Shown here in pieces: positions 1-8,008 of a stretch of DNA of 41,630 nt; position 1 is the stretch's first letter, and each line of letters starts with the position of its first letter. The stretch comes from an uncultured Clostridia bacterium (lineage in GTDB: Bacteria; Bacillota; Clostridia; TANB77; CAG-508). The notes under the pieces were generated by a model. The model saw only the letters and a list, made by a program, of their open reading frames with translations, did no database searches and was not told the DNA's origin. The position numbers were made by a program, and so were the translations under genes. Location: contig CAJFHE010000009.1 of assembly GCA_904378095.1 (NCBI GenBank), positions 1-41,630 on the forward strand, read 5' to 3'.

Positions 1-3
1 AAA

Positions 4-534
4 GTGTTAAATAAAATAGTAGTGGGGGAGAATGTGAAAGAAGAATTAGTCGATGTGTATGATCAAAATAGAAAAACAACTGGTAAAATAATAAATAGAA
101 GAGATATAGGTAGTTTAACAAATAATGAATATATAATAACAGTACATTGCTTTATTATTAATTCATCTAATCAAATATTATTAACTCAAAGAAGTTTTAA
201 CAAAAATCGTGGAGGTAAATGGGAAGAAACACATGGAGGATTAAAATCTGGAGAAAAAAGTATTAATGGTATTATACGAGAATTACAAGAAGAAATTGGA
301 ATAAATGTTAAAGCTAATGAATTGAAATTAGTAAAAATTTTAAAAAGGGAAAATAAATTTAGAGATATTTACATACTAAGAAAAGATATACCTTTATGTT
401 CATTAAAATACAATGATGGTGAGGTTATGAATTGTAAATATGTAAGTTTGAATGAATTTAAATCAATGATAAAAAACAAAGAATGCACGTTTGAAAAATT
501 TGAAGAAACAATTTTTTATAATAATGATATATAA
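4..534 (+). CDS. Nudix hydrolase, IPP-isomerase/YfcD-like
   Basis: A 176-residue Nudix protein, expected to hydrolyse a nucleoside-diphosphate-linked or other diphosphate substrate with a divalent metal; the true substrate cannot be told. The Nudix box is complete at residues 78-100: G78, E84, then R92-E93-L-Q-E96-E97-I-G99. The N-terminal part (LVDVYDQNRKTTGK near residue 15) resembles the YfcD/IPP-isomerase-like branch, in which a short strand repeats the identity of the substrate-handling domain. The start used is a GTG at base 4. Only three bases precede it, so the real start or a promoter may lie outside the window. The next gene begins 22 bases downstream behind an AGGAGG site, so the two are probably co-transcribed. 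Family assignment is secure; function is not. Confidence 0.85.
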   Translation: MLNKIVVGENVKEELVDVYDQNRKTTGKIINRRDIGSLTNNEYIITVHCFIINSSNQILLTQRSFNKNRGGKWEETHGGLKSGEKSINGIIRELQEEIGINVKANELKLVKILKRENKFRDIYILRKDIPLCSLKYNDGEVMNCKYVSLNEFKSMIKNKECTFEKFEETIFYNNDI

Positions 535-555
535 AAATTGTAGGAGGAAAATAAT

Positions 556-1269
556 TTGAATATAAAAACAGTTAGCGATGCAAACAAAGCAACTGGATTG
601 ACTGTGGTTATAGATGTCTTTAGGGCATTTACAGTTGAACCATATTTGATTAACAATGGTGTGAAAAAAATAATTCCAGTTGGTGATATACAAGTAGCAT
701 ACGATTATAAAAATAAAGATAATAATATAATTTTAATTGGAGAAAGAAATGGAATAATATTACCAGGATTTGACTATGGTAACTCTCCATCTCAAATTGA
801 AAATATTGATTTTTCAGGGGAAACCGCTATACATACAACGAGCTGCGGGACACAAGGAATTGTAAAATCTATAAATGCAAAACAAATTATAACAGGTAGT
901 TTGGTAAATGCAAAAGCTATTGTTAGATATATTATTAAAAATAAAATAGAGGAAATTTCGTTATTGACTTTATGCAGAGCAGGAAAGAAGCCATTTGATG
1001 AAGATATATTATGTGCAAATTATATAAAAAGTTTATTAGAAAATAATCCATTAAATAATCTAGAAGAACAAATTAATCAATTAAAAAATACAACTGGCTC
1101 TAAATTCTTTGATAAATCAAAACAAAAGGATTTTCCTGAAAGAGATTTTTATTTATGTACAGAAATAAATAAATTTGATTTTATTCTAAAAGTAGAAAAA
1201 GATGAAGAAGGGAAAAGGTATATAAAAAAAATAGATGATAAAAAAAATAGATGCATAAATTTAAAATGA
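556..1269 (+). CDS. 2-phosphosulfolactate phosphatase family protein (ComB-like)
   Basis: A 237-residue member of the ComB family, named for the archaeal enzyme that dephosphorylates 2-phosphosulfolactate in coenzyme M synthesis. Bacterial members occur widely without that pathway, so the substrate here is unknown. Family landmarks are VVIDVFRAFT (D20), a GNSP segment near residue 75 and the TTSCGTQG loop near residues 94-101, which carry metal and phosphate ligands in the family. The start is a TTG at 556 with AGGAGG at 542-547, at normal spacing. Length is normal for the family (about 230-250). It follows the Nudix gene closely and is followed by a strong terminator, so the two form a short unit. 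The Lys- and Asn-rich C-terminus is more variable than the core. Confidence 0.8.
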   Translation: MNIKTVSDANKATGLTVVIDVFRAFTVEPYLINNGVKKIIPVGDIQVAYDYKNKDNNIILIGERNGIILPGFDYGNSPSQIENIDFSGETAIHTTSCGTQGIVKSINAKQIITGSLVNAKAIVRYIIKNKIEEISLLTLCRAGKKPFDEDILCANYIKSLLENNPLNNLEEQINQLKNTTGSKFFDKSKQKDFPERDFYLCTEINKFDFILKVEKDEEGKRYIKKIDDKKNRCINLK

Positions 1270-1282
1270 AAATATATGTGTT

Positions 1283-1310
1283 AGAGATATCAAAATGATA
1301 TCTCTTTTTT
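1283..1310 (+). terminator. Rho-independent terminator after the ComB-like gene
   Basis: A perfect 10-bp stem (AGAGATATCA / TGATATCTCT) with an AAA loop is followed directly by a run of T. It starts 14 bases after the stop codon of the ComB-like gene and closes the Nudix-ComB unit. Confidence 0.85.
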
Positions 1311-1437
1311 GTGATTTTAAAAATAAATTTTCAAAAGTTGTCCGATTTTTATATTTTTTAACAGACCTTAATAGTAGAGGAATAATTTAAAATATCATTC
1401 ATAAAATTAAACAAAACTAAAAAGGAGTAAAACCAAA

Positions 1438-1557
1438 ATGAAAAACAGACAAAATGAAAATATAGAAATTGAATATGGAAAAGAAAGTTTAAAAGAGATA
1501 ATTACAGAATTGCTAAAAGAACAATACATAAATTATATAACTATGAACGAAAAATAA
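1438..1557 (+). CDS. Small 39-residue ORF upstream of serine recombinase (TnpW-like position)
   Basis: ATG at 1438 with AAAGGAG at about 1421-1427 opens a 39-codon frame ending in TAA at 1555-1557. The peptide is acidic and helical-looking (EIEYGKESLKEIITELLKEQ) with no membrane segment. Very small genes of this kind often sit just upstream of large serine recombinases in clostridial Tn4451-like elements, where one is called TnpW. That comparison rests on position and general character, not on a confident sequence match. The recombinase promoter lies just downstream of this ORF, so the two need not be co-transcribed. Role unknown. Confidence 0.5.
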   Translation: MKNRQNENIEIEYGKESLKEIITELLKEQYINYITMNEK

Positions 1558-1571
1558 ATGCTTATTTAAGG

Positions 1572-1600
1572 CTGACAATTATAAAAGAGCACGTTATAAT
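1572..1600 (+). promoter_or_regulatory. Sigma-A promoter for the serine recombinase
   Basis: CTGACA at 1572-1577, a 17-base spacer and a perfect TATAAT at 1595-1600. It lies between two inverted GC-TATTTAA-GC-like segments (about 1559-1571 and 1608-1622), so the recombinase leader can fold. The recombinase starts at 1641. Confidence 0.6.
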
Positions 1601-1640
1601 CCAAGTATGCTTTAAATAGGCTATTTACTCTCGAAAGGGA

Positions 1641-3276
1641 GTGGTAAAAATAAATAGAGTAAATAGTTATAGAAACATAAGAGTTGCAAAATATATAAGA
1701 CTTTCAAGAGAAGATGGAGATGACCGAGAAAGCGAAAGTGTAGAAAATCAAAGAGACATTATAGATAATTATATACTAGAACATGAAGAACTAATTGAAG
1801 CAGGAGAATATGTAGATGATGGTTATACAGGTACAAATTTTAACAGACCGGGATTTCAGCAAATGTTAAAAGATATAGAAGAAGAAAAAATAGACTGTAT
1901 CATAACAAAAGACTTATCTAGATTTGGAAGAGACCATATAGACACGGGATATTATTTAGAAAGATTTTTACCCGCAAATAATATAAGATACATAGCAATT
2001 GGTGATAATGTAGATACAATAAAGCCAGACGGATTGCAATTTTTAACATTTAAGCTAAGTTTTAATGACTATTATGCACAAGATATATCAAACAAAATAA
2101 AAAGTGTAAAACAAAGAAAAATCGAAAAAGGAGAATATCAAGCAGGAATACCACCATATGGATATAAAAAAGATAAAGATGTAAAAAATCATTTAGTTCC
2201 AGATGAATATAGTTCACAAATAGTAAAAAAAATATTTGATATGTATATAAATAAAGGAATGTCAACAATAAAAATAGCAGATGAATTAAATAGAAGAGAA
2301 ATAGAACCACCAGCAATGTATTTAAAAATACCTACATATATGAAAAGAAAAAGTGTAAATCCAAACGGGAAATATGTATGGCTTCGAGCACAAATAGGAA
2401 AAATTTTAAGGAATGAAGTTTATCTTCGGAAGTGTAGTAGGAAGAAAATTTCAAAAAGTAAGCCATAAAATAACTAAAGTAAGATGCACAAAAAAAGAAG
2501 AACACATTGTCCTAGAAAATATGCATGAGCCAATTATAGATGTTGAAACTTGGAATAGGGCACAAAATAAATTAAATGGATATTCAAGAACAAGAGATAG
2601 GAAATATGATCATCAACTTAAAGGCTTAGTTTATTGTGGAGAATGTGGAAATAAAGCAACTTTAAGATGTCGAGAAGAAAAAAGAAAAAATGGGATAGTT
2701 TGGAGAGCAACTTATTTTATTTGTTCTAAAAGAAATAATTATAGTGGACTTTGTGATTGTAAACAAATTTCAGCAAATTTAATAGAAGAAGCGGTAAATA
2801 AAAAAATAAAAGAAGAAATACAAAAAATAAATTTCACGGAACAAGAAATAAAACAGATATATGAACAAGCAAAAAAAGAAGCTAAAAGCAAAAATAATTT
2901 ATTGCAAACAAAGCTACAAGAATTAAAACAAAAATTAAAAAATACAGAAAATACAATTGAAGAAATCTATCAAGATAAAATAAATAAAATTATACAAATA
3001 GAAGATTTTAAAATTATCTATGAAAAAAAGCAGAAAGAACGAAATAAAATTTTAAAACAAATGGAAGAAACAGAAACACAAATAGAAGAAATTAATAAAA
3101 AAACTCCAAAAATAAATTTTAAAGAAGTAAAACAAATTGCAAATGAGTTCTTAAAAATGGAAAAGCCAAATAAAATGATATTAGAAAAGTTAATTGAACG
3201 AATAGAATTTGACAAAGAAAAAAATATAAAGATAAAATTTACTTTTCAAAATCATCCTAATATTAGGATGAAATAA
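1641..3276 (+). pseudogene. Large serine recombinase, frame broken by one extra base
   Basis: A site-specific recombinase of the large serine family that moves clostridial integrative elements. The resolvase domain opens with YIRLSRED (catalytic S22) and contains the SRFGRDH segment. A recombinase domain follows (GIPPYGYKKD, then repeated helices), then a zinc ribbon (YCGECG ... FICSK), a long Lys/Glu-rich coiled coil and a C-terminal segment with LIERIEF. The frame breaks at C2427: reading TAT CTT then GGA restores a continuous protein of about 544 residues, so this is one extra base. The GTG start at 1641 lies very close to its AAGGGAG site and is uncertain. After the TAA at 3274-3276 the same frame stays open for 18 more sense-like codons. 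The gene may be recently inactivated or mis-sequenced. Confidence 0.85.
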
Positions 3277-3334
3277 GAGCATATAAATAAATTAATAGAA
3301 GCGGTTAATCAATCGCTAAAAATTAGACATTAAG

Positions 3335-3739
3335 AAATTAGGAAATCATACAGCAGACCATATATGTATGCCAGAATCTACTAATGAGGAAATAAAAGAT
3401 GATGTAATGGAATTGCATACAGCCTTATACGATAAATTTGGATATGAAATGAAATATATACGCCCACCAAAAGGAGAATATAGCGAGAGAACAGTAGAAT
3501 ATACTAATACATTGGGTTATACAACTGTAATGTGGTCTTTTGCATACGACGATTGGGATGAGAATAAACAAGGAAGAGAAGAGTATGGTAAAAATAAGGT
3601 ATTAGATAATGTACACAATGGAGAGGTTATGTTATTACACAGCACATCTAAAGATAATAGTAATATCTTGGACTATTGTATAAAAGAAATTAAAAACATG
3701 GGTTATGAATTTAAATTTTTAGATGAATTTGAAAGGTGA
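3335..3739 (+). pseudogene. Polysaccharide deacetylase, N-terminally truncated (PdaA-like)
   Basis: This is the C-terminal part of a NodB-fold polysaccharide/peptidoglycan deacetylase. The fragment becomes recognisable at GNHTADH (bases 3341-3361), the metal-binding His motif of the family. It continues through RPPKGEYSERT, GYTTVMWSFAYDDW and EVMLLHSTS to a normal C-terminus (LDEFER). The first catalytic Asp motif and everything before it are missing. Immediately upstream lies the recombinase tail, with an in-frame stop at 3317-3319. An internal ATG at 3368 has no convincing ribosome binding site. The simplest reading is that insertion or imprecise excision of the recombinase element removed the 5' half. 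Coding bias and motifs are otherwise intact, so the event looks recent. Family recognition is confident. Confidence 0.8.
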
Positions 3740-3756
3740 AACAAGGGGAGGAAAAA

Positions 3757-4044
3757 ATGAGAAGAAAAGCGAGAAAGTTAGATGAAATTTTGGAAATACC
3801 TGTTGAGCTTAGTACAAATAATCCAAAAATTACAGTGGTGGGGTTTGAGAGAGTCCTTATAGAAAATTATAAAGGTATTTTAGAATATCAAGATTATTTT
3901 GTAAGACTCAATACTTACATAGGAATTATCAATATTAATGGGTTTAATCTTAATCTTGAGGAGATGACAGCGGATGATTTATTGGTGACTGGAAAAATAG
4001 ATAGTATAGATTTTGAAAGTACAACAGATGAAGAGGATGATTAA
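3757..4044 (+). CDS. yqfC: Sporulation protein YqfC
   Basis: A 95-residue protein of the YqfC family, a small sporulation-associated protein conserved next to yqfD in endospore formers and dependent on sigma-E in Bacillus. The core is visible as ELSTNNPKITVVGFERVLIE followed by repeated YxG turns (GILEYQDYFVRLNTYIG) and a short acidic tail. The start chosen is ATG 3757, preceded by GGGGAGG at 3745-3751. An in-frame GTG at 3736 would overlap the deacetylase stop and lacks a site. The gene begins 17 bases after the broken deacetylase, and yqfD follows after a palindromic repeat. No sigma-E promoter could be fixed by eye. Confidence 0.85.
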   Translation: MRRKARKLDEILEIPVELSTNNPKITVVGFERVLIENYKGILEYQDYFVRLNTYIGIININGFNLNLEEMTADDLLVTGKIDSIDFESTTDEEDD

Positions 4045-4061
4045 TTATGAATAACACATTT

Positions 4062-4119
4062 GGGTCTGTCCCCAAAACGACAACTTTGTCGTTTTTAGGC
4101 CTGTCCCTATAACGACAAA
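4062..4119 (+). repeat. REP-like palindromic repeat, GGTCTGTCC family, copy 1
   Basis: It begins GGTCTGTCCCC and contains the stem AAAACGACAA / TTGTCGTTTT (4074-4083 / 4086-4095). It then repeats the flank as GGCCTGTCCC and ends ATAACGACAAA. The same sequence recurs at 14330, 17899 and 37884 in both orientations. Its right end runs straight into AAAAGGAGG, the ribosome binding site of yqfD. Confidence 0.85.
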
Positions 4120-4132
4120 AGGAGGAAGAAGC

Positions 4133-5314
4133 TTGAATTCAAACAGATTATTACAATATGTATCTGGATATGTAGATATTAAAATAGAAGGGTATTATAT
4201 AGAAAGATTTATTAATATTTGTACTACAAGGCAAATTCTTTTATGGAATTTAAAGAGAGAAGATTCTATTACTCTGCATGCAAGTGTAGAGGTAAAGAAT
4301 TTTAAGGCGTTAAGAGATATCTGCAAGAGGACAAAGTGCAAATTAAAAATTGAAGGGAAAAATGGATTACCTTTTACTATAAAGAAATATAAAAAAAGAA
4401 AAGTTTTTATTGTTTTATTACTGATTATTATAATAGCCATCATAGCTCTGTCTAATTTTGTTTGGAATATTGAAGTGACTGGGACTGCTACCATAAATCC
4501 GCAAGAGATATTATCTTTGGCAGAAAGCGAAGGGCTTGCAATTGGAAAGCTAAAGACGGGTATTGATACAAAAGAGGTTATTAATAAAATTAGGTTAGAA
4601 AGAGACGATGTAGCTTGGGTGGGAATAAATATTGAAGGTACTAATGCAGTAATAGAGATTGTGGAGGCAGATAAAAAACCAGATATAGTGAAGGAAGATG
4701 AGTATTGTAATATAGTTGCAGATAGAGATGCATTAATAACAAAAGTAAGTGCTCAAAACGGTACGCCCCTAGTAAAAGCAGGTGATGTTGTAACAAAGGG
4801 CGATATTATTATAGAAGGAAAAATGGAAGGAAAATATACAGAGCCTCAATATGTTCATGCACAGGGCGAGATACAGGCGAAAGTATGGTACACGAATACT
4901 CAAAAAATTTACTTAAAAGAAACACAAAAACAGGAAACAGGGAATCAGGAAACTAAATATTCCGTAAAGATAAATAATTTTCAAATAAATTTGCATAAAA
5001 GTGTTCCAAATTTCGAAAAATATGATACAATAGAAACATATAAAAAATTAAAACTATTTTCAAATTTCTATTTGCCGATTGGAATAATGGAATATACATA
5101 TAAAGAATATGAGGAAATTGTTGTTATACATAGCATTGAAGAGGCAAAACAAATTGGCGAAGATAGAGCTGCAGAAGAATTGAAAGACGAAATTGAAGGA
5201 AAAGAAATTTTAGATAAACAAGTAAAAGTAAAGTCAGAAGCTGATTATATTGAAGTAGAAGTTACATATGAAGTGGAAGAGAATATTGGAATAGAAGAAA
5301 AAATAGTTTTTTAA
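4133..5314 (+). CDS. yqfD: Sporulation protein YqfD
   Basis: A 393-residue membrane-anchored protein of the YqfD family, partner of YqfC in the sigma-E regulon of endospore formers; molecular role unknown. An N-terminal cytosolic region (residues 1-88, with paired Cys residues near 65-69) precedes one strongly hydrophobic segment at 91-110. A large external region follows, opening with NIEVTGTATINPQEIL, a POTRA/FtsQ-like pattern typical of the family. A later section (GTPLVKAGDVVTKGDIII) resembles a lipoyl/barrel-hybrid turn. The start is TTG 4133 with GGAGGAAG at 4121-4128; no ATG fits. The C-terminus is rich in Glu and Val. Presence of yqfC-yqfD argues for a sporulating ancestry. Confidence 0.87.
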   Translation: MNSNRLLQYVSGYVDIKIEGYYIERFINICTTRQILLWNLKREDSITLHASVEVKNFKALRDICKRTKCKLKIEGKNGLPFTIKKYKKRKVFIVLLLIIIIAIIALSNFVWNIEVTGTATINPQEILSLAESEGLAIGKLKTGIDTKEVINKIRLERDDVAWVGINIEGTNAVIEIVEADKKPDIVKEDEYCNIVADRDALITKVSAQNGTPLVKAGDVVTKGDIIIEGKMEGKYTEPQYVHAQGEIQAKVWYTNTQKIYLKETQKQETGNQETKYSVKINNFQINLHKSVPNFEKYDTIETYKKLKLFSNFYLPIGIMEYTYKEYEEIVVIHSIEEAKQIGEDRAAEELKDEIEGKEILDKQVKVKSEADYIEVEVTYEVEENIGIEEKIVF

Positions 5315-5358
5315 ATAGCAATCTATAGTTACACAAATGAAGAGAAAGGAATGATAAC

Positions 5359-6579
5359 ATGGAAGAAAGAAGTTTAAGAATTTATAATTCAGAAAAAACA
5401 TTTTTTTCTAAAATTACAAACACAATAAGCAAATTATTAATACCAACTAAAATAGGGTTAAATGGTATGATAATTTCAATAAAAAGAAACAATGTGTTAA
5501 AAACATTTGAGGCACTAAATGAAACAGAAGAGCAAGATAAAAAAGAAGTATTAACCAAGAAATTGGATGATACATATGCTTTATATTTAGAAGCAATAGA
5601 TAAACATATAATGGATACAATATATAAAAAGGTAAGAAACGATACTGCTAGTGAATTTGAAAAAGAAGCTTTATCGCAATATTATATGATTACTCACCTA
5701 AAAGAAAGTGGATACACAGAGTATAAATATAAAAAGCAAATTTATTTAATTGGACTAGATTATCAGAATGTTTTATGTGAAAAACAAAAAATAATTGATA
5801 GATATAAGAAATTTTATTGCACAGAAGCAGAAATATTATATAAAGGTCTATTAAAGCATTATTCAATAAGACTTGCTGACAATATAACTGATGGAGAAAA
5901 ACAAGAAATATATAACAAAATATTTAAAACTTTGGAAGACTATATTTCTGATATTTTACCAATAAAATTTGAAATAGAAAATAATGATACATATAAAGAA
6001 ATACTAGAAGAATTTGATAACTTTGATAGATTTACAGTTGGAAAACTAGACCAAAACGATGTTATAGAAAAGAACATGATTTTATTAGGACTTAGCAGAA
6101 AATTATTTACTCATAGCTTACCATTAGTTGTAGCAGAGCAATGCTATGAAAAATTGTTAAATGATGCAAGAAGCTTGATAGTAGATACAAAAATAGCAAG
6201 AAAACAAGAAAAAGCATACTCACTTTTAATTAATCTAATGGAAGAATACAATGCAAAACTTTTAAGCACAAAAATATATTGGGAAAAACCAGCGCAAAGA
6301 GAAGAATTTAAAAAATTCTGGGATAAATATAAAGAAGTAGAAAAACTAAAAGATGAAAATTATGATGAATTTGTAAAACAAAAAGAAATCTTATTTATTA
6401 AAAATGATTTTTCAAAAGTAGCTACAAACGAAAACAAGTATTTTAAAATAATACAATTTTACAGAAATAAATTAGTAGAATTAGGTGTTATGAGAAATTT
6501 AAGAAATTCATATTCATCAGATGGCTCATATATTAAAGTAACAAGTAAAAATGTAAGAGTAAAAAAGGAAGCTGTTTAA
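5359..6579 (+). CDS. Conserved-looking protein of unknown function, 406 residues
   Basis: I do not recognise this family. The protein is soluble, with no signal peptide or membrane span. It is rich in Lys, Glu, Tyr and Ile and appears almost entirely helical, with charged heptad-like stretches around residues 60-160 and 300-370. It starts SLRIYNSEKTFFSKI and ends with a basic tail (VTSKNVRVKKEAV). ATG 5359 is preceded by GAGAAAGGA at normal distance. In many Firmicutes the gene between yqfD and ybeY encodes the ATPase PhoH. No Walker motif is present here, so this is not PhoH. The position suggests a sporulation or RNA-metabolism link, but that is inference. Codon use matches its neighbours. 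Confidence 0.75.
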   Translation: MEERSLRIYNSEKTFFSKITNTISKLLIPTKIGLNGMIISIKRNNVLKTFEALNETEEQDKKEVLTKKLDDTYALYLEAIDKHIMDTIYKKVRNDTASEFEKEALSQYYMITHLKESGYTEYKYKKQIYLIGLDYQNVLCEKQKIIDRYKKFYCTEAEILYKGLLKHYSIRLADNITDGEKQEIYNKIFKTLEDYISDILPIKFEIENNDTYKEILEEFDNFDRFTVGKLDQNDVIEKNMILLGLSRKLFTHSLPLVVAEQCYEKLLNDARSLIVDTKIARKQEKAYSLLINLMEEYNAKLLSTKIYWEKPAQREEFKKFWDKYKEVEKLKDENYDEFVKQKEILFIKNDFSKVATNENKYFKIIQFYRNKLVELGVMRNLRNSYSSDGSYIKVTSKNVRVKKEAV

Positions 6580-6587
6580 AGTATTTG

Positions 6588-6625
6588 GAGATAGATGACT
6601 ACAATAAAAAATTATAATCTATCTC
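6588..6625. other. Hairpin between the 406-residue protein gene and ybeY fusion
   Basis: GAGATAGAT (6588-6596) and ATCTATCTC (6617-6625) form a 9-bp stem around a 20-base AT-rich loop. No T-run follows on either side, so it is not a standard terminator; it may be an mRNA processing or attenuation structure. Confidence 0.4.
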
Positions 6626-6656
6626 TAAAACATAAAATCTAAAAGGGAATTAAAGT

Positions 6657-7967
6657 ATGAAAGAAAATTGCGAAATCATTTACAAAAACATTGAAAAAAA
6701 TGAAAAATATGAAAGTACTATAAGACAGGTTGTAGAAGAATGTTTCAAAACAGAGAAGTTAGATAAAACAAATTTGTATATTAGCATTACACTAACAGAG
6801 CCAGCAGAAATAGAAAAGATAAACAAGCAATACCGAAACATTGACAGACCTACTGATGTACTTTCTTTTCCTATGTTTGAAAAAGAGGAATTAAATAATT
6901 TTATTGAAGAAAATTTAAAAAACACAGATGTAAATATGCAGGGAGATATTCTAGGCGATGTTGTAATATCTATACCAAAAGTATATGAGCAGGCTGAAGA
7001 GTATGGACATAGTTTTGAAAGAGAACTAGCATATATGGTAGTTCATGGCTTTTATCACCTAATGGGATATGACCATATGGAAGAAGAAGATAAAAAAGTA
7101 ATGCGTGAAAAAGAAGAAAACGTGTTATCTAAATTAGGCATAAAAAGAGAAACTACACCGCAGGAAAGTGAAGAAGAATTAAAAAAAATAGAGAAGCAGG
7201 AAAAAAATAATCCTAAAAAAACATCTAACAGTAACTTCTTAGATGCCTGGAAAAATGCAATAGATGGAATAATTTATGCAACTACTACTCAAAGAAATGT
7301 AAAAATACAACTAGTAATAGCTGTACTTGTAGTAATAATAAGCTTGTTTTTCGATTTAAGCAGAGCAGAATTTTTATGCTTCTTATTTACAATTATATTG
7401 ATATTGTTTGCAGAAATGTGTAATACAGCAATAGAAACAGTAGTAGACTTGTATGTAGATGTGTACCATCCAAAAGCAAAAATTGCGAAAGATGTAGCTG
7501 CTGGTGGAGTGGTTATAACGGCAATAAACGCACTGATTGTAGCATATTTTCTATTCTTTGATAAAATTAGTGACATAGGATTAAACTTTATAAAAAATAT
7601 TGTAACCTCGCCAATACACCTAGCGTTTGCAGCGATAGTAATAGTAGTAATTGCAATAATAGCATTAATAGCAATAGCAAGAACAAATAAACATAAGGGA
7701 TTAAATCATAAATTTATGCCAAGTGGATTTACAACATTAGCATTTGCAGCAAATACTATCATTTGGCTTATGATGGATAGTATAACAAATAACGAAGCAA
7801 TTAGTATAGTTATTTTAACACTTTCACTTGTACTTTCTATATTGGTTGCAGCAAGTAGAGTAGAGGCTAAAGCACATAAAGTTTCAGAAGTAATATTTAG
7901 TGCATGTGTTGGAATAATAATAGTGCTTATTATATATGGTGTAGCTTTAGGTTTTGCAGGAATTTAA
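6657..7967 (+). CDS. ybeY: YbeY endoribonuclease - diacylglycerol/undecaprenol kinase - PAP2-like fusion
   Basis: A 436-residue fusion. Residues 1-160 are YbeY, a zinc RNase for 16S rRNA maturation, with RPTDVLSFP and the metal site H130-GFY-H134-LMGYD-H140. A Lys/Glu linker spans about 160-190. Residues 193-302 are a DgkA-type kinase (EMCNTAIETVVDLY, then HPKAKIAKDVAAGGV) with three membrane spans, expected to phosphorylate undecaprenol or diacylglycerol. Residues 310-436 look like a PAP2 phosphatase: PSGF (355-358) and S400-R401-x5-H407-x3-E411. In active PAP2 enzymes these are PSGH and SRx5Hx3D, so one catalytic His and the Asp are replaced and this domain may be inactive. ybeY and dgkA are commonly adjacent upstream of era in Firmicutes. 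ATG 6657 has AAAGGGA upstream. Confidence 0.88.
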   Translation: MKENCEIIYKNIEKNEKYESTIRQVVEECFKTEKLDKTNLYISITLTEPAEIEKINKQYRNIDRPTDVLSFPMFEKEELNNFIEENLKNTDVNMQGDILGDVVISIPKVYEQAEEYGHSFERELAYMVVHGFYHLMGYDHMEEEDKKVMREKEENVLSKLGIKRETTPQESEEELKKIEKQEKNNPKKTSNSNFLDAWKNAIDGIIYATTTQRNVKIQLVIAVLVVIISLFFDLSRAEFLCFLFTIILILFAEMCNTAIETVVDLYVDVYHPKAKIAKDVAAGGVVITAINALIVAYFLFFDKISDIGLNFIKNIVTSPIHLAFAAIVIVVIAIIALIAIARTNKHKGLNHKFMPSGFTTLAFAANTIIWLMMDSITNNEAISIVILTLSLVLSILVAASRVEAKAHKVSEVIFSACVGIIIVLIIYGVALGFAGI

Positions 7968-8008
7968 TTCTTTTCTAACTAATTCTTAATTACGAAAGGA
8001 AGGATGAC

